From NCBI GenBank assembly GCA_027923505.1, contig BROI01000032.1, positions 62,001 through 126,000 of the forward strand: 64,000 nucleotides of DNA, written 5' to 3'. Below are positions 30,071-40,821 of the stretch, in pieces; the stretch's first letter is position 1, and each line of letters begins with the position of its first letter. The DNA comes from Mayamaea pseudoterrestris. Lineage: Eukaryota > Bacillariophyta > Bacillariophyceae > Sellaphorales > Sellaphoraceae. Under the pieces are notes generated by a model. It was not told where the DNA came from, did not search any database, and saw only the letters and a list, made by a program, of their open reading frames with translations. A program made the translations under genes and the position numbers.

Positions 30071-30829
30071 ATGAGCGGCTCCTATGATCAATATTTCGTT
30101 TCCTTTCGCAATGGCTTGGTCGTCGCCATAGCCACGGTACTCGTGACGGTTTTGCTTGAAGCAATCTCCTGTCGAACCGTCGGCGACCTCTTGACGAAGC
30201 ATCCCAGGGGCCGAACGCTTTACACGAAAGCTGTCACGCTGAACCTTGTCAATCACATTTTGTTTGGAGTCCCCATTTACGTCTTGTCGGAATCATTATT
30301 CTGCAAAAACCGCGACTTTGTTGATTGGACCTACGCAGAGCTGTCGTGGTCGATGCTGCGGATCTTTGCGATTGTACTTTTCCATTCGATTGGCTACTAC
30401 TTTGTGCACAAGGCCATGCACACAGTTCCAGGTTTATACAAGTTTCATGCGTTTCATCATCGGTTCAAGGACTTTATTCCGCCTTCGGCCGCTAATGCTG
30501 TCAGTCCAGCCGAATATGTCGTTGCGTACATTCTCCCATTTGCGGTTGGAGCTGGCATTGCACGCCCAAGCATTTTCGAATTGCAATCTGCCGTCTGCAT
30601 TGTTTCGCTATTTAATTTGCTGGTTCACATGCCTGCCATGGAAGCTTTCAGTTCATACTTTGAGCCACACTGTGTCTCGGCGAGTAGTCATAAGCGTCAT
30701 CATACGTCCTTGACATGCAACTATGCCGCACCGACGATGAATCTGGACATGATTTCCAACGAAATGGCTCGTTTTGCACGCGGCGCTCGCAACATGTTTG
30801 CGACATCAACGATGACAAAGACTGATTGA
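30071..30829 (+). CDS. fatty acid hydroxylase / sterol desaturase family protein
   Basis: 252 residues from the ATG at 30071. Membrane helices at about 12-32, 60-80 and 95-115 precede the histidine boxes of the di-iron superfamily: HKAMH (HX3H), HAFHH (HX2HH) and, near the C-terminus, HKRHH (HX2HH). Members oxidise lipids such as sterols, sphingoid bases or fatty aldehydes in the ER using oxygen and two iron ions held by these histidines. Length is slightly short but typical of the core domain. The substrate cannot be told from sequence; C-5 sterol desaturase and C-4 methyl oxidase are both possible. Confidence 0.8.
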   Translation: MSGSYDQYFVSFRNGLVVAIATVLVTVLLEAISCRTVGDLLTKHPRGRTLYTKAVTLNLVNHILFGVPIYVLSESLFCKNRDFVDWTYAELSWSMLRIFAIVLFHSIGYYFVHKAMHTVPGLYKFHAFHHRFKDFIPPSAANAVSPAEYVVAYILPFAVGAGIARPSIFELQSAVCIVSLFNLLVHMPAMEAFSSYFEPHCVSASSHKRHHTSLTCNYAAPTMNLDMISNEMARFARGARNMFATSTMTKTD

Positions 30830-31134
30830 AAGCTAGAAGTACTATTGAGTCATTGAGTGAAATGATTTATAACTAATTTACATTATCAATGCAATTGCGC
30901 GTATGTATACAATTCGTCTTCAACAGTGCCAATCCGGACTTTCGAAAACATAATTCTTTTGGTGTAGAATGTATACATGGCATACTTTGATCACGCCGCC
31001 GTCACTGATAAAGTAATTCAGCAATCAATGCACGCATTCAAAGGCGAAAAACCACAAAGTAAAGAGCTCGCATAAAGTACCACTACGGTAGGCAGCATTT
31101 GGCCGCCGAGCAACTTCCTTTGCGAGAAATACAA
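30830..31134. other. convergent intergenic, 305 bp
   Basis: AT-rich 3' flanks of the hydroxylase and G6PD genes; nothing else seen. Confidence 0.5.
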
Positions 31135-32712
31135 TTACAAGGCGGCACGAGGTGAAACCCACGGTTTCTCGACTCCCATCGTTTCGAGGTACATCGTTCG
31201 CGAAGGCGGACCGTCACTGCCTTTGTCGTAAATCTCGGGCTGGCGATTATCTGATTCAATTTGTTGCAGGACAGGAGTAAAAATCTTCCAGGCAAGCAGT
31301 AGCTCCTCGGCATGAACAAAGTTCTCGTGACGACCTCGCAAAACATGCAGTAGCAAGCGTGCATATGCACTAGGCACCGCACCACCGTTCGCGTAGTCAA
31401 ACCCCATGCGCGTCGTCGTCAGAGCATCCGAAAAACCAGGAATTTTCACGACAGTGTCGATATAGACAGCTGGATTAGGCTGGACGCGCATGGCCAATAC
31501 GTTTGTCAAGTTGCCCACAAGATGAAACCGAATTTCACATAAATGCTCGTCGAGGGCCTTCCCTGCCTCCAGAACAAAAGGCACTCCTTCCCAAGCTTCA
31601 GTATCGACCCAACACCGAGCGACAGCATACGTTGGCGTAATAGATTTTTTATTCAATATGGATGGGTCGTCCGAATAGCCTTCGTATTGGCCGAGTAATG
31701 TATCTTGAGCCGTAATTGGACGTATACGCTCTAGCAGGGCGACCTTTGCTGCAACAATCGCACGACTTGACAAGCTTGCCGGCAGGTCCAATGCGACAAG
31801 CACCAAAAGCTGCATCAGATGATTTTGAACAACATCTCGGATGATACCATAGTCGTCAAAGAAGCCTCCGCGAGCATTCAGATCGATTGCTTCCTTCCAT
31901 ACAATATGAACAGACTGAACGACATGGTTGTTCAAAATGTGCCCAAGCCATGGATTTTCAGATCGCAACGTAAAAAGGTTTTGTACCATTTCTTTGCCCA
32001 GATAATGGTCAATGCGAAACAATTGGTCTTTGTCCCACCCTTGTGCCATCAGCTCCTCAAGCATTTCGCGGCAACTGTCGTAGTCGCGACCAAAAGGTTT
32101 CTCTAAAACGATGCGGACAAGCCCATTGGCATGTTTTGTCTGCTCCGACAAAGCTACTTTCACTGCAAACGTAGCTTCGCTGAAGACATGCGGAGGAACA
32201 GCCAGATACACGAGTAAATTGTGGTAATCACGCGTTTGCAAAATCATCGACAAGGTGTCCGAGTCACCGTAGCCAACGCCACTGCTATAAAAGCACCGTG
32301 AGAGAAACGCATTCACGTCATTCGATCCCTCCTCCATGGCAGACACATTTTTCATCAACACTGGTCGAATCATGGAACGAAGCGCATCGTGACCAAGCTT
32401 GCTCCGCGCAAATCCATGAATAATGGTGTTTTGGGGTAGTATCCGCGCACCCCATAGTTCAAACAGCGCTGGAAAGGTTTTGTTTTTTGCCAAGTCTCCA
32501 GAAGCACCCATAACAAGAATCAACAATGGTTCCTGTTTGAACGGAACGAGAGATATAACAAATCAGACTGTCGATCGCAACCTTAAATATGGCACCAAAG
32601 GCAATTTTAGTCCCCAACGCAAAGCGCGTAGTATATGCTACGAGTTTCTTACATTATACCATGACTCATTTTGGACAAGCATATGCACGTCTTCCGCTAC
32701 TGTCGACGGCAT
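31135..32712 (-). CDS. G6PD: glucose-6-phosphate 1-dehydrogenase, cytosolic
   Basis: Exons on the minus strand: 32712-32653 (20 codons, MPSTVAEDVHML to SWYN) and 32532-31135. The intron 32533-32652 (120 nt; GTAAGA, AAACAG) is in phase 0, giving 485 residues. The NADP motif GASGDLAK follows directly at the start of exon 2, and the active-site motif RIDHYLGKE is intact. The enzyme oxidises glucose 6-phosphate to 6-phosphogluconolactone and makes NADPH, the first step of the oxidative pentose phosphate pathway. There is no signal or transit peptide, so it should be cytosolic. Length matches the family (about 480-515). The short first exon carries no catalytic residue. Confidence 0.93.
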
Positions 32713-33154
32713 GATGCTAAAATTAAAGATCGGACCTTGAAAGCTTATCCTTGTCCGCTGGCTCAGCAACTAACACGATAGACTTTTCACCACAAGCTAT
32801 TGTTTGCTCCCAATCAGCAAACACTTTTGCATACAAACGACTTGTCCATGTGCTCTTTCCAAAACTGTATCAGGTCTCAGGTCGCAGCCGCTCGATGCTT
32901 GCTGTTGGCAGCAGCTGTTTATACACAACCCCGTTTGAATTCACAGTCAAGCTTGATTTGTTGATGATTGTGCGCGTGTCTATGAGTGTATTTTAACAAT
33001 TCGTTGCGTCGGGTCTAATTTTTCACTCTTTTTACAAGCGAACTTGGTCAACTTTGTGAGAAGCTGGCCTCAACTTTCGACGACTGCTGATCTCGGAGAG
33101 AGACAGACGTCGTAGCGCGACTAAGAGTAACGCTGCGATACGGAATGCCAGAAG
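32713..33154. other. intergenic, G6PD promoter side
   Basis: 442 bp upstream of the G6PD start. A minor short frame (32751-32996) has no recognisable content. CpG is normal here; 33061-33120 has about seven CpGs. Confidence 0.4.
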
Positions 33155-33940
33155 CTGCCAAAACCCACTCAAACAGCCAGAGATGGAAAAACTGATGGCT
33201 GGTAGTTGACAGGCATTGTTACATGATGTAGAATGTGCAATGCATTCATCACAAACCATCTATGCTCCAAGTGTTGCCACAGGAGGTGCCTCAATTTCAT
33301 GGCCCCAGGCTTGTACACAGTAGCTGGCTGCCATAACCCACTCCAACAGCCAGAGATGTAAAATCTGATGGCTGGTAGTTGATAGGCATTGTTCCTTGAT
33401 GAAGATTGTGCAAGGCATTCATGACTTGCCTGTCTGATCGCAATGTTCTGCCACAGAGACTGCCTGAATTTGGTGCCCCCCAGCTACCAGCAACTGAGAC
33501 ACCAACCAGGCATACCATACCATCTTGTAGGGCAGCCTGAATAATGATGTTGGCACCATTTATGTGTATTGTGTATGCTGCTAGCCTTGCTGCCTCAGTC
33601 GTGATGTAAGTGAAGATGATTGCACCATGGAGGGCCAACAAGCCCCATTTAACAAGGCTAATAGCAAGTGTTTGGAACACAGCACTACTTGTCACCACAC
33701 TGCTAGTGAATATTGCTAGAAGGACCTTGCACTTACCTCCCAGGCTACCAAACTAGCCCATCTCCATTGCCAAATGCCCAAGTGTACTTACTGTTAGTCT
33801 CATTCCTGACAGTGGCGCCTCTGCCCATTTTGTCACTGTTACCGCTCCCACCACAAGATTCTATGACACACCCACTTGCAATTTACCTCCGCCATGGCTA
33901 CAAGTACTTTCAGGAAAAACTAGTATAGATACTGTATGTA
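33151..33940. repeat. CpG-depleted island, possible decayed repeat
   Basis: Counting by eye, 33151-33840 (690 bp) contains only three CpG dinucleotides, while the 60 bp just upstream has about seven. TpG and CpA are abundant. This is what long-term methylation of cytosine does to silenced repeats. Short frames on the minus strand (33297-33698) show no known domain. An old, unclassified mobile-element remnant is the simplest reading. I cannot assign a family. Confidence 0.5.
33155..33500. repeat. tandem duplication, two units of about 173 bp
   Basis: Unit 1 (33155-33327) and unit 2 (33328-33500) align without large gaps. The first 100 bp are closely similar, sharing blocks such as aacagccagagatg and gatggctggtagttga, and the rest is weaker. 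Both units lie in the CpG-poor island. No third copy was found nearby. Confidence 0.75.
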
Positions 33941-34227
33941 TTGGCAGATGAGCAGCGAGCTACCGGTAGTCACAACTGTGCCACGCGACTTCATAATTCA
34001 AGTTCAAGTTACGCCCGAAAAGTGTTAACGAAACAGCTAATCTTTATCAAAAACCTGTCTCCTTTCGGTCCATCGGACGAGCTCAACTTGAAGATGACCC
34101 ATCAATTATCGACCATGACGTTCTACTTCAATGTATGCTTCAACGCTGCCAAAGGTGCTCACAAAATCCAAAACACACACCAACAAACGCTGTCGTCGAG
34201 CATAAGATCCAACAACCATTCTCTGCC
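33941..34227. other. intergenic, upstream of helical-repeat gene
   Basis: CpG returns to normal here. The stretch holds a palindrome taccggta at 33961 and presumably the promoter and 5' leader of the next gene. Confidence 0.4.
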
Positions 34228-35640
34228 ATGAACACTTTGGCATCCAAACGAAAACATCCACCTCGAACGCCTGAGGAAGTCATAGAGGAGCAGGCGATGG
34301 CGTGCGATCGCAAGAAACAAGCCACCGATGCAATGCTTTTCGGTCGTGCTTTGTCGAACTCTAATCTCGATGCTTCATTTTCGCCTTCCTCCACATTTTG
34401 TCCCAACTTGGATCTGCTGCGAAAGTTCTTGCTAGAAACGAATTACAAATCGACCGACGAGCCATATTTAAACTTGGGATACATGCTCGATCTGCTGTCG
34501 ACATATGAACATGTTGCTCTCTTTCGCCTCCATTGCTCCGCCAGGATCAAGAGTCTCACGCTTCATATGTTGGACTTTAACTTTGGCGTGACGAACTGCA
34601 TGGAGATTTGTCTTTGCGCAATGCAGAGACATGTAGCTAGCAAATCAGTCCAGCTCGAGTGTTGTTGGCTAATGCGAATGATGCTTTCGGCTTTGAACAA
34701 CATTTCCTTTCCAGCTCGAGCCTGCCTCAAGCCGTGCATGTATAGCATGATAGTTCATCTTCAAGACGCAGAGATTCAGATGCCGTTGCTGGGAATTCTT
34801 CGTCTACTGCGAATGCATCTGCCGTCACCACTTGACTGGTTCCAGATACTGCCAATACTGATGCAAGTCCTTTCGAAACATGTAGATGATGTCTCCATCC
34901 AGCAGGTCGGCCTTTCAATTCTCACTGATTTGTGCGCTAACGACCTTTGTCGAAGTAAATTGCCCAACGGAGCAAAGCTTTTGCTGAAGGTCATGAAAAC
35001 CCATTCGAACGATTTCCTAATCAGCTGTAATGCTGCAGCTGCCACTTGTTGGCTGGTCCACACTGGTCCAGCCGCTGGGCGCGCTGATGCGCAACGAGAA
35101 ATCCAAGTCATATTGACCTGTCTAGAGAAACATCTGGACAGTGTTTCGGTGTTTGGAAACATTGTTTGCGTCTTGTGCGGATTAGTTGTTGCACCGGAAG
35201 ACGAATGTTCAGTGGTGCGCTTGATTGGCCGAGGGATGCAACTTCACCAATCTAGTGCAAGGGCGCAAGAGTCTTGTTTTCGATGGATCCGCTTTCGGCA
35301 ACTTTCCAATTGTCATGATGAGGTGCTCAAGCTCATTCCGGGTATTCTTCACGGGATAAAGTTGCATTCGCGTGATATTTACATCCAATTACAAGCCTGC
35401 GACTTGCTGTGTATCCTTGCAGAAGCCTCGTCGACTATGAAAACTGCGCTAACAAATAACGGCGTGACAGACATTGTTTTGTCAATGCTCGCAGCACATG
35501 ATTTCCAAGAGCAGCTACGGCAACGAGCAATGCTTTTCATGAGCTTGCTGTTGCCTCGGACAGGGGTCGAGGGGCCTTTCGGTGGAAACTTTTCGACTAT
35601 TGAAACTATTTGTGGCAGCCAAGCTGCAAATGGCGTCTGA
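34228..35640 (+). CDS. armadillo/HEAT-like helical repeat protein
   Basis: 470 residues if translation starts at the ATG at 34228 (MNTLASKRKHPPRTPEE). An in-frame ATG at 34135 would add 31 residues, but they look like a leader region. After a basic N-terminus the chain is a string of paired helices rich in Leu and Cys (LQDAEIQMPLLGILRLLRMH; QQVGLSILTDLCAND; LQACDLLCILAEASSTMK). These resemble ARM/HEAT units of about 40 residues. Such solenoids bind proteins; no partner can be inferred. An unusually high Cys content is evident. Confidence 0.65.
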   Translation: MNTLASKRKHPPRTPEEVIEEQAMACDRKKQATDAMLFGRALSNSNLDASFSPSSTFCPNLDLLRKFLLETNYKSTDEPYLNLGYMLDLLSTYEHVALFRLHCSARIKSLTLHMLDFNFGVTNCMEICLCAMQRHVASKSVQLECCWLMRMMLSALNNISFPARACLKPCMYSMIVHLQDAEIQMPLLGILRLLRMHLPSPLDWFQILPILMQVLSKHVDDVSIQQVGLSILTDLCANDLCRSKLPNGAKLLLKVMKTHSNDFLISCNAAAATCWLVHTGPAAGRADAQREIQVILTCLEKHLDSVSVFGNIVCVLCGLVVAPEDECSVVRLIGRGMQLHQSSARAQESCFRWIRFRQLSNCHDEVLKLIPGILHGIKLHSRDIYIQLQACDLLCILAEASSTMKTALTNNGVTDIVLSMLAAHDFQEQLRQRAMLFMSLLLPRTGVEGPFGGNFSTIETICGSQAANGV

Positions 35641-35872
35641 TAGATAGAAGCTAGACAAAGGTATATTTCTACTCTGCCATAGGTTAGATGCAGCTACCGG
35701 TAGGAAGGTGTAAAGTCGCATGCATCTCTCGCAATAGCGTCCTAACTCTGTCGCACTAGCAATGCCGCTTTGTTCGGCAGGTTTCTCCACGCGTCACGCT
35801 CCACTCATCGACCATGGCTGAGCGATCACATTTGTGGACGATCAAAGCGACGAAGTTGAACGTAAAAGCAGC

Positions 35873-37064
35873 ATGGTTTTATATCGGAGAATCTTACTGG
35901 CGTCTCTTCTGCTTGTTGGAACTGCCGAAGCTTATAAACGGCGACGGAGTACAGCCATCTCCAATCCGTTTCCCAATCAACATCAAGATCGGTCCAATCT
36001 ATGCACGTTAGAGAAGAATGTCGCTTCGGGAAAAATACTATATCATTCATACAAATCTTTGTCGTCTACTGCTTCGGCGTTGGAAAGTCTTCGAGGTGGA
36101 TCTTCCGAAGCTGTCGCTGAACAGTCTCTTGTCGCCCGAACAATTCAATCGCTCGTTCATACACTTGTGTCAACCGCCAACAGAATATCACCCAGCCTTG
36201 CTGGCCTTCTGCGCTCATTAGCGAAAACCTTTGAAGCCATGTTTGGCGTAGAGCTACTGCCGATTGAAATAGCTAAAAAGCCGTTGAAAAGGCGACGGAA
36301 GAAGGCTGCGGACACGATTGAACCTGCAGTTGGGGCAAACAAAGCTGTAAACAAAAAGAAGAAACGATCGAGAAAGACAAAGAAGAACGTTAATGTCAGC
36401 AAAGTAAAAGAGTCGGAGGTGAAGACGGAGTCAAGTATACCCGAACCCTTAACCAAGATCAAGCAACAACAGAAACCGGTGGCGCAAAAATCTGTTGCAA
36501 CAAAGTCTGCAGGCGCGAAGCAGCATTTGCTAACCGATATTAAATCATCCTCACCCAATTACCGAATCCAGCGAGAGCTTAAACAGTTTATTCAAGACCC
36601 TCCACCAAATTTGACGGTAAGGGTTGGAAAGAATATTCGAATATGGATCGTTACGATCGTTGGAGCCAAAGGCTCGATCTACGAAGGCGAAACGTTTCAG
36701 CTTCGAATCCAGTTCCCTCCGCAATATCCAACAGTTCCTCCAAGCGTCTATTTTTTGCCACCACATATTCCTCTGCACGAGCACGTTTATACAAACGGCG
36801 ACATTTGCTTGTCGCTGCTTGGCAAGGATTGGCGGCCCACCATGACGGCGCAAAGTATTGCGGTTAGCATTCAGAGCATTTTGAACAATGCATTGCGCAA
36901 GGAGCTTCCCATGGACAACGCGCAACACGCGCATAGCAAACCTGGGCAGTTTCAGAAGGACTGGGTGTATCATGATGTATGTATTTAGATGAAGGAATAT
37001 GAGTATGACGTGCGCTGCTTAAGCTGACCCTTGCGCCCGTTTCGTTTCACAGGACAATTGCTAG
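35873..37064 (+). CDS. signal-peptide-bearing UBE2W-type ubiquitin-conjugating enzyme
   Basis: Exons 35873-36976 and 37053-37064; the 76-nt intron (GTATGT, TTTCACAG) adds a terminal exon coding DNC and stop, giving 371 residues. The start is the ATG at 35873; the frame upstream has no ATG. Residues 1-20 form a signal peptide (LYRRILLASLLLVGTAEA). Residues 50-225 are a variable linker with a strongly basic, Lys-rich part. Residues about 228-371 are an E2 fold of the UBE2W kind: FPPQYPTVPP, HEHVYTNGDICLSLL (Cys nucleophile; HPN replaced) and the ending WVYHDDNC, close to UBE2W YHDDTC. UBE2W ubiquitinates protein N-termini in the cytosol. The leader here points to the ER or periplastid space, where diatoms keep a ubiquitin-like import system. 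Confidence 0.8.
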
Positions 37065-37361
37065 CATGCAAAACGACAATCTGATGTAAGCTTTTTTCGT
37101 CAACTAGCGACGAGGAGTTGCGTTCTCGTGCTCTATTGTCGTCAACAACTAAGCAGCAGACGTATAAGCCAGATATATCTACCAAAACTGTTTTAGCTAT
37201 ATCATCACAGGTAACCGGTATGGACCCTGTAGTTCCTTCAGCCAAAGTTGGTAGCGTAGCAAGCCCGACCAAGCCTGCAGTAACGTCCTAATTCTCAACA
37301 AGTTTCCGAGCTCAAAGCCGCACCACATGCTCAAGTCGACGACTCGCAAACCATGCCCACA
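37065..37361. other. convergent intergenic, 297 bp
   Basis: 3' flanks of the E2 and PstS-like genes. No feature is recognised. Confidence 0.5.
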
Positions 37362-39063
37362 TCAAGCACCCACTGTCTGTGGCTGCTCCAGAGCTGGCTG
37401 CGTATCGTACTGAGACTTGCGGCCCCTCTTCGTCAAGAGCATTGCAAGAATCAACATGCTGAGAACAAACGAGATCGAACTAAGCACAAGAGCTGCTTTT
37501 GTATTGATTTTCTGACTCGCGGTAAACTTCTGGAAGTTCTCAGTGACAGTGTAGCCAGCATCAGCGCTGCTCTCGGTGACCTCGTCGCTAACGAGACCTG
37601 TGACCAATCCCGTGCGCTCCAAAATCGTGTTCAGCTCGTGCACATTCGTCTGCAAAAAATCGATCGTACCCTGCATCTTCTGCACAAGAGTCTGCAAGTC
37701 CTCAATTTGTACTGCATCGATGGATCTGGCTTTCGTTGAAATCGTGTAAGGGTTTGCTCCAGCGAAAGCCGTCGCATCAGTCTCCCATGTCCATGGCGAG
37801 GCATCACTTGGTAATCCTTTCTTAAGTACATCAATTCCACTGCGAACAATAGCTTGAGTCGCCAACGACGGAAGTGTAAAACCGTACTCGCTTGCACAGA
37901 CACCCACAATATCCTCATTCAAGAAACTGTCGAGAAAGGCGACCAACAGACTCTGCTCCGCCGCGCTCCCAACGTACGTGATATTGCGACGCACGTAGAG
38001 GTACGACGCCTGCACAATGGGCCACGTCCACTTTCCCGGTCGGTCCACCAAAGACACCTGACCAAAGTCGTTGAGTGGGTTGTTGGGAAACTGCCCCTTG
38101 GCTGCAGCGGAGAGGCCATCATTGGCAATCGCTTCACCGCTGGAAAGATAGTACCCATCTGTGTTTTCCAGCTTAATTTCATCCAGACCGGCATCAACTC
38201 CATGCCCCGCATCAATATACCCAATTGAACCTTCCGTATCAAAAATACAAGCAGTTACACCGGCGCTTCCGGAGCATTGGCTAAACTTCGAGGGCCAACC
38301 ATCTGGGTAATCACTCACCATGCTCTCTGGAAAAGATTCACTGCACGACTTGTGAAGATACTATATAGGCATGATAACAAATATTTTGGGTCAGAACGAA
38401 TCAATGTCTGGATGTTCAATAGTAATAAGCAAGCCCAATGTTCGCAGCCAAAAATGCATCTCATCGCCAGCCCTCGTTGTGTTATCGTACCTCCGTAAAG
38501 CTCGACGTCGAGCTACTTCCAGCATCACGCACAACGACGTGAATGGGCATGTCGGCCTGCATGTTTGGATTCAACTTGGCAATCGATGGATGGCTCCAAC
38601 GCGGAATCTCGCCCATGTAAATCTTGGCCAAAAGACAGCTCGTCAAGTTAAGCTGGTATGGCGCCGCGACTGGAACCGTGTGAAAAACACTGACGGCACC
38701 CAACAAAATGGGCAAATGCATGACTTCAATGCCCTTGTTCTTGAGCTTCTTGTAGTCGCTAGTCAGAATGGGAATGTCGCCACTGGCAAAGGCGACGGGC
38801 GATTCATCAACGTTGAAATTGTTGATAAATTCCTCTTGCCCAATAGTGCTACCCACTCCACGATAGGTCAAACGCGAGGGAAAGCGAATGCCGCTTGAAA
38901 TAGTCGAAAGAATATCCCAAATGCACTTGGAAGGATTGGTTGTTCCACTGCCGTAGAGGCCGACAAAAGTAGTTTCGTTTTGGGCCTGCGACAAGCCAGC
39001 TGTCAAAGCAAGAACAAGAACGGCGGCAGCGCCGAGACTTGCAGGGCCACTTCCAAAGATCAT
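37362..39063 (-). CDS. PstS-like phosphate-binding protein with C-terminal membrane anchor
   Basis: Exons on the minus strand: 39063-38491 and 38348-37362. The intron 38349-38490 (142 nt; GTACGA, CACAAG) is in phase 0, giving 519 residues. A signal peptide (about 1-27, ending GLSQAQ) precedes a type II periplasmic-binding fold: GSGTTNPSKCIW, YRGVGSTIGQEEF, DAGSSSTSSF and IGYIDAGH, where Ser/Thr/Asp residues typically bind phosphate in PstS. After a helical stalk comes a membrane helix (LVLSSISFVLSMLILAML) and a short basic tail. In bacteria PstS feeds the Pst ABC transporter; no ABC subunit lies nearby. A surface phosphate capture or sensing role is inferred. Confidence 0.8.
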
Positions 39064-39408
39064 CCTCGTTTACAGACACTATCTACCAAGATCAGAAGGT
39101 CGTGTGGCTTGAGGAGCTGCTCGCATTGACGATCGATTTTGTGAGTGATGTGGTTGGAGAATCTTCAAACGAATGATCGGCCGCCAAGCAACGCACGACA
39201 GACGGACATCGAACATTCAGCTATGGTCCTGTTTGCTATGCAAGTGCTAACGGGACGTGCAGTATGTAATAGCATGAAATTTACGCTCAATTCGTAGCAT
39301 ATTACAGCCAGGCAGCACTATCAACGGCAATGAAACAAAATGCAAGCCTTTTATGACTAAACCAGGCTTCTAATCTTCTAATCGAGTTACCCTTACATTT
39401 AAAGAAAA
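39064..39408. other. intergenic, promoter of the PstS-like gene
   Basis: 345 bp between the PstS-like start and the psbU stop, both minus strand. No motif is defined. Confidence 0.4.
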
Positions 39409-40209
39409 TTAACGGTAAAGGCCGTTGTTGATGCGGTCAATGACATAGTCGGCGGAAGGCTTGTTGGCAACAAAGCGGCTCTCGTACTTCTTGATGACTT
39501 CCTTCTCCTTTGCACTTAGGCCTGGAATGTTGTAGACATCAGCCACCGAGTTGTATGGGCCGTTGGCGGCAATCTTTCCGGCGGCACTCGGGTACATGCC
39601 TGGCATCTTGAGGTAAACGCGGACATTGGCATTGTTTACGTCAACAACTTCACCTCCACCAAGGAACTTGACGTTGTCGTAGTCGCGAATGGCATTGGCG
39701 GCAACCGGAGCGAACGCCATACCGGCTGCTACTGCGGCAGCGGAAAGGAATTCGCGGCGCTCGGCATTGAGGGCAACCGATGCGCGCTCCGCAGATGGTG
39801 CTACGAATGCGGCGCTGCAGCTGTAAAACCACAAAGAAATTAAGAGAGTGTGAGATGCGGTGTCGAAGTGATCGATCGCTATGCTGCACAACAGAGTTGC
39901 AGTCTGCACAGGGCAAGACGACAACTACCACACCCCGTAGCATCATGCTCATTTGGTCATCGATACGGTATGCATCTATGGCGACTAGAGTCCTTTGATG
40001 CATTATGCAGTTCATAATCAATCGACTTGCACAGCTACAAAGTGTACAGACGTCGCTTGACTGGAGACCGTCATTCTAAACCATTCCTCCTTCGTCCCTG
40101 AGCTGACGGCATCAACGCCCATGGTTGCGGCTCGATTTCATCCCTCAAATCGCATTTCCCCGCAATCGAAAACTTACGCAATGAGTGATGCAAAGACGGC
40201 GAGCTTCAT
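39409..40209 (-). CDS. psbU: photosystem II 12 kDa extrinsic protein PsbU
   Basis: Exons on the minus strand: 40209-40178 (MKLAVFASLI and 2 nt) and 39820-39409; the 357-nt intron 39821-40177 (GTAAGT, TTTTACAG) keeps the frame, giving 147 residues. The leader is tripartite: an ER signal, the plastid motif SAAFVAP, and a thylakoid signal (ERREFLSAAAVAAGMAFAP to AANA). The mature protein has the PsbU core VRVYLKMPGMYP, VADVYNIPGLS and the typical end NNGLYR. PsbU is a lumenal subunit that stabilises the oxygen-evolving Mn cluster in red-lineage algae and cyanobacteria. The first intron falls exactly at the signal/plastid-motif junction. Confidence 0.92.
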
Positions 40210-40821
40210 GGTCAACTTCCTAAAGGTATATCGCGACAGTGATTGTAGTGCTTGATGGATCCTGTGGAGGTTGAATGACGTGCTCGCTCCACGGAGCCTT
40301 CTCGTAGCGATGCTACGCAAGTTGAGGGTGTATCTTTCATGGGAGCACGTCGTGAACGCAGCAAGGTTAAGGATAGAGACTCGATCAAAAACCGATACGA
40401 CGAGTACGATGATGTCGCCAATGGCGTAAAGTTGTGAATCAAAATGTCGCGCGAACATGCCGACGACAAGGGCACTATTAAACTTTAAAGGGTAAATTAT
40501 CACTTCAATATAAAGCTATTGCCTCTTTGTCAGCAGCTGCTGATGACGAACGCCAAGACATCGGACAATCATGAATCGATGCGTGTCTAATATTGCCCTA
40601 GCGTTTGACGGGAGCCGTTTCATTTTCAGTCGGTGCTGGTTCCGTGCTTTTGGCCTTGCTGGAACCCTTCATTCAACCATGATCAAAAAATTATCTGATC
40701 CAAGTACAGCAGCGTACAGCGACAAGCACCTTTTTGTCAGCAGAGACTGTGGACATCAATCTGCATTGAATTTCGTGGCTTGTCAGTCGCGACGCGCGTT
40801 GGCTAGCCAAGAAGGCAAACT
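40210..40821. promoter_or_regulatory. divergent intergenic, psbU promoter
   Basis: 612 bp upstream of psbU (minus) and of the gene starting at 40822 (plus). A frame from the ATG at 40571 to 40975 overlaps the next gene in another phase and lacks protein-like features. No other structure is noted. Confidence 0.4.

Noticed and set aside
33297-33698. 133-codon minus-strand frame in the CpG-poor island
   Set aside because: No recognised domain; it overlaps the tandem repeat, so it is not called as a gene.
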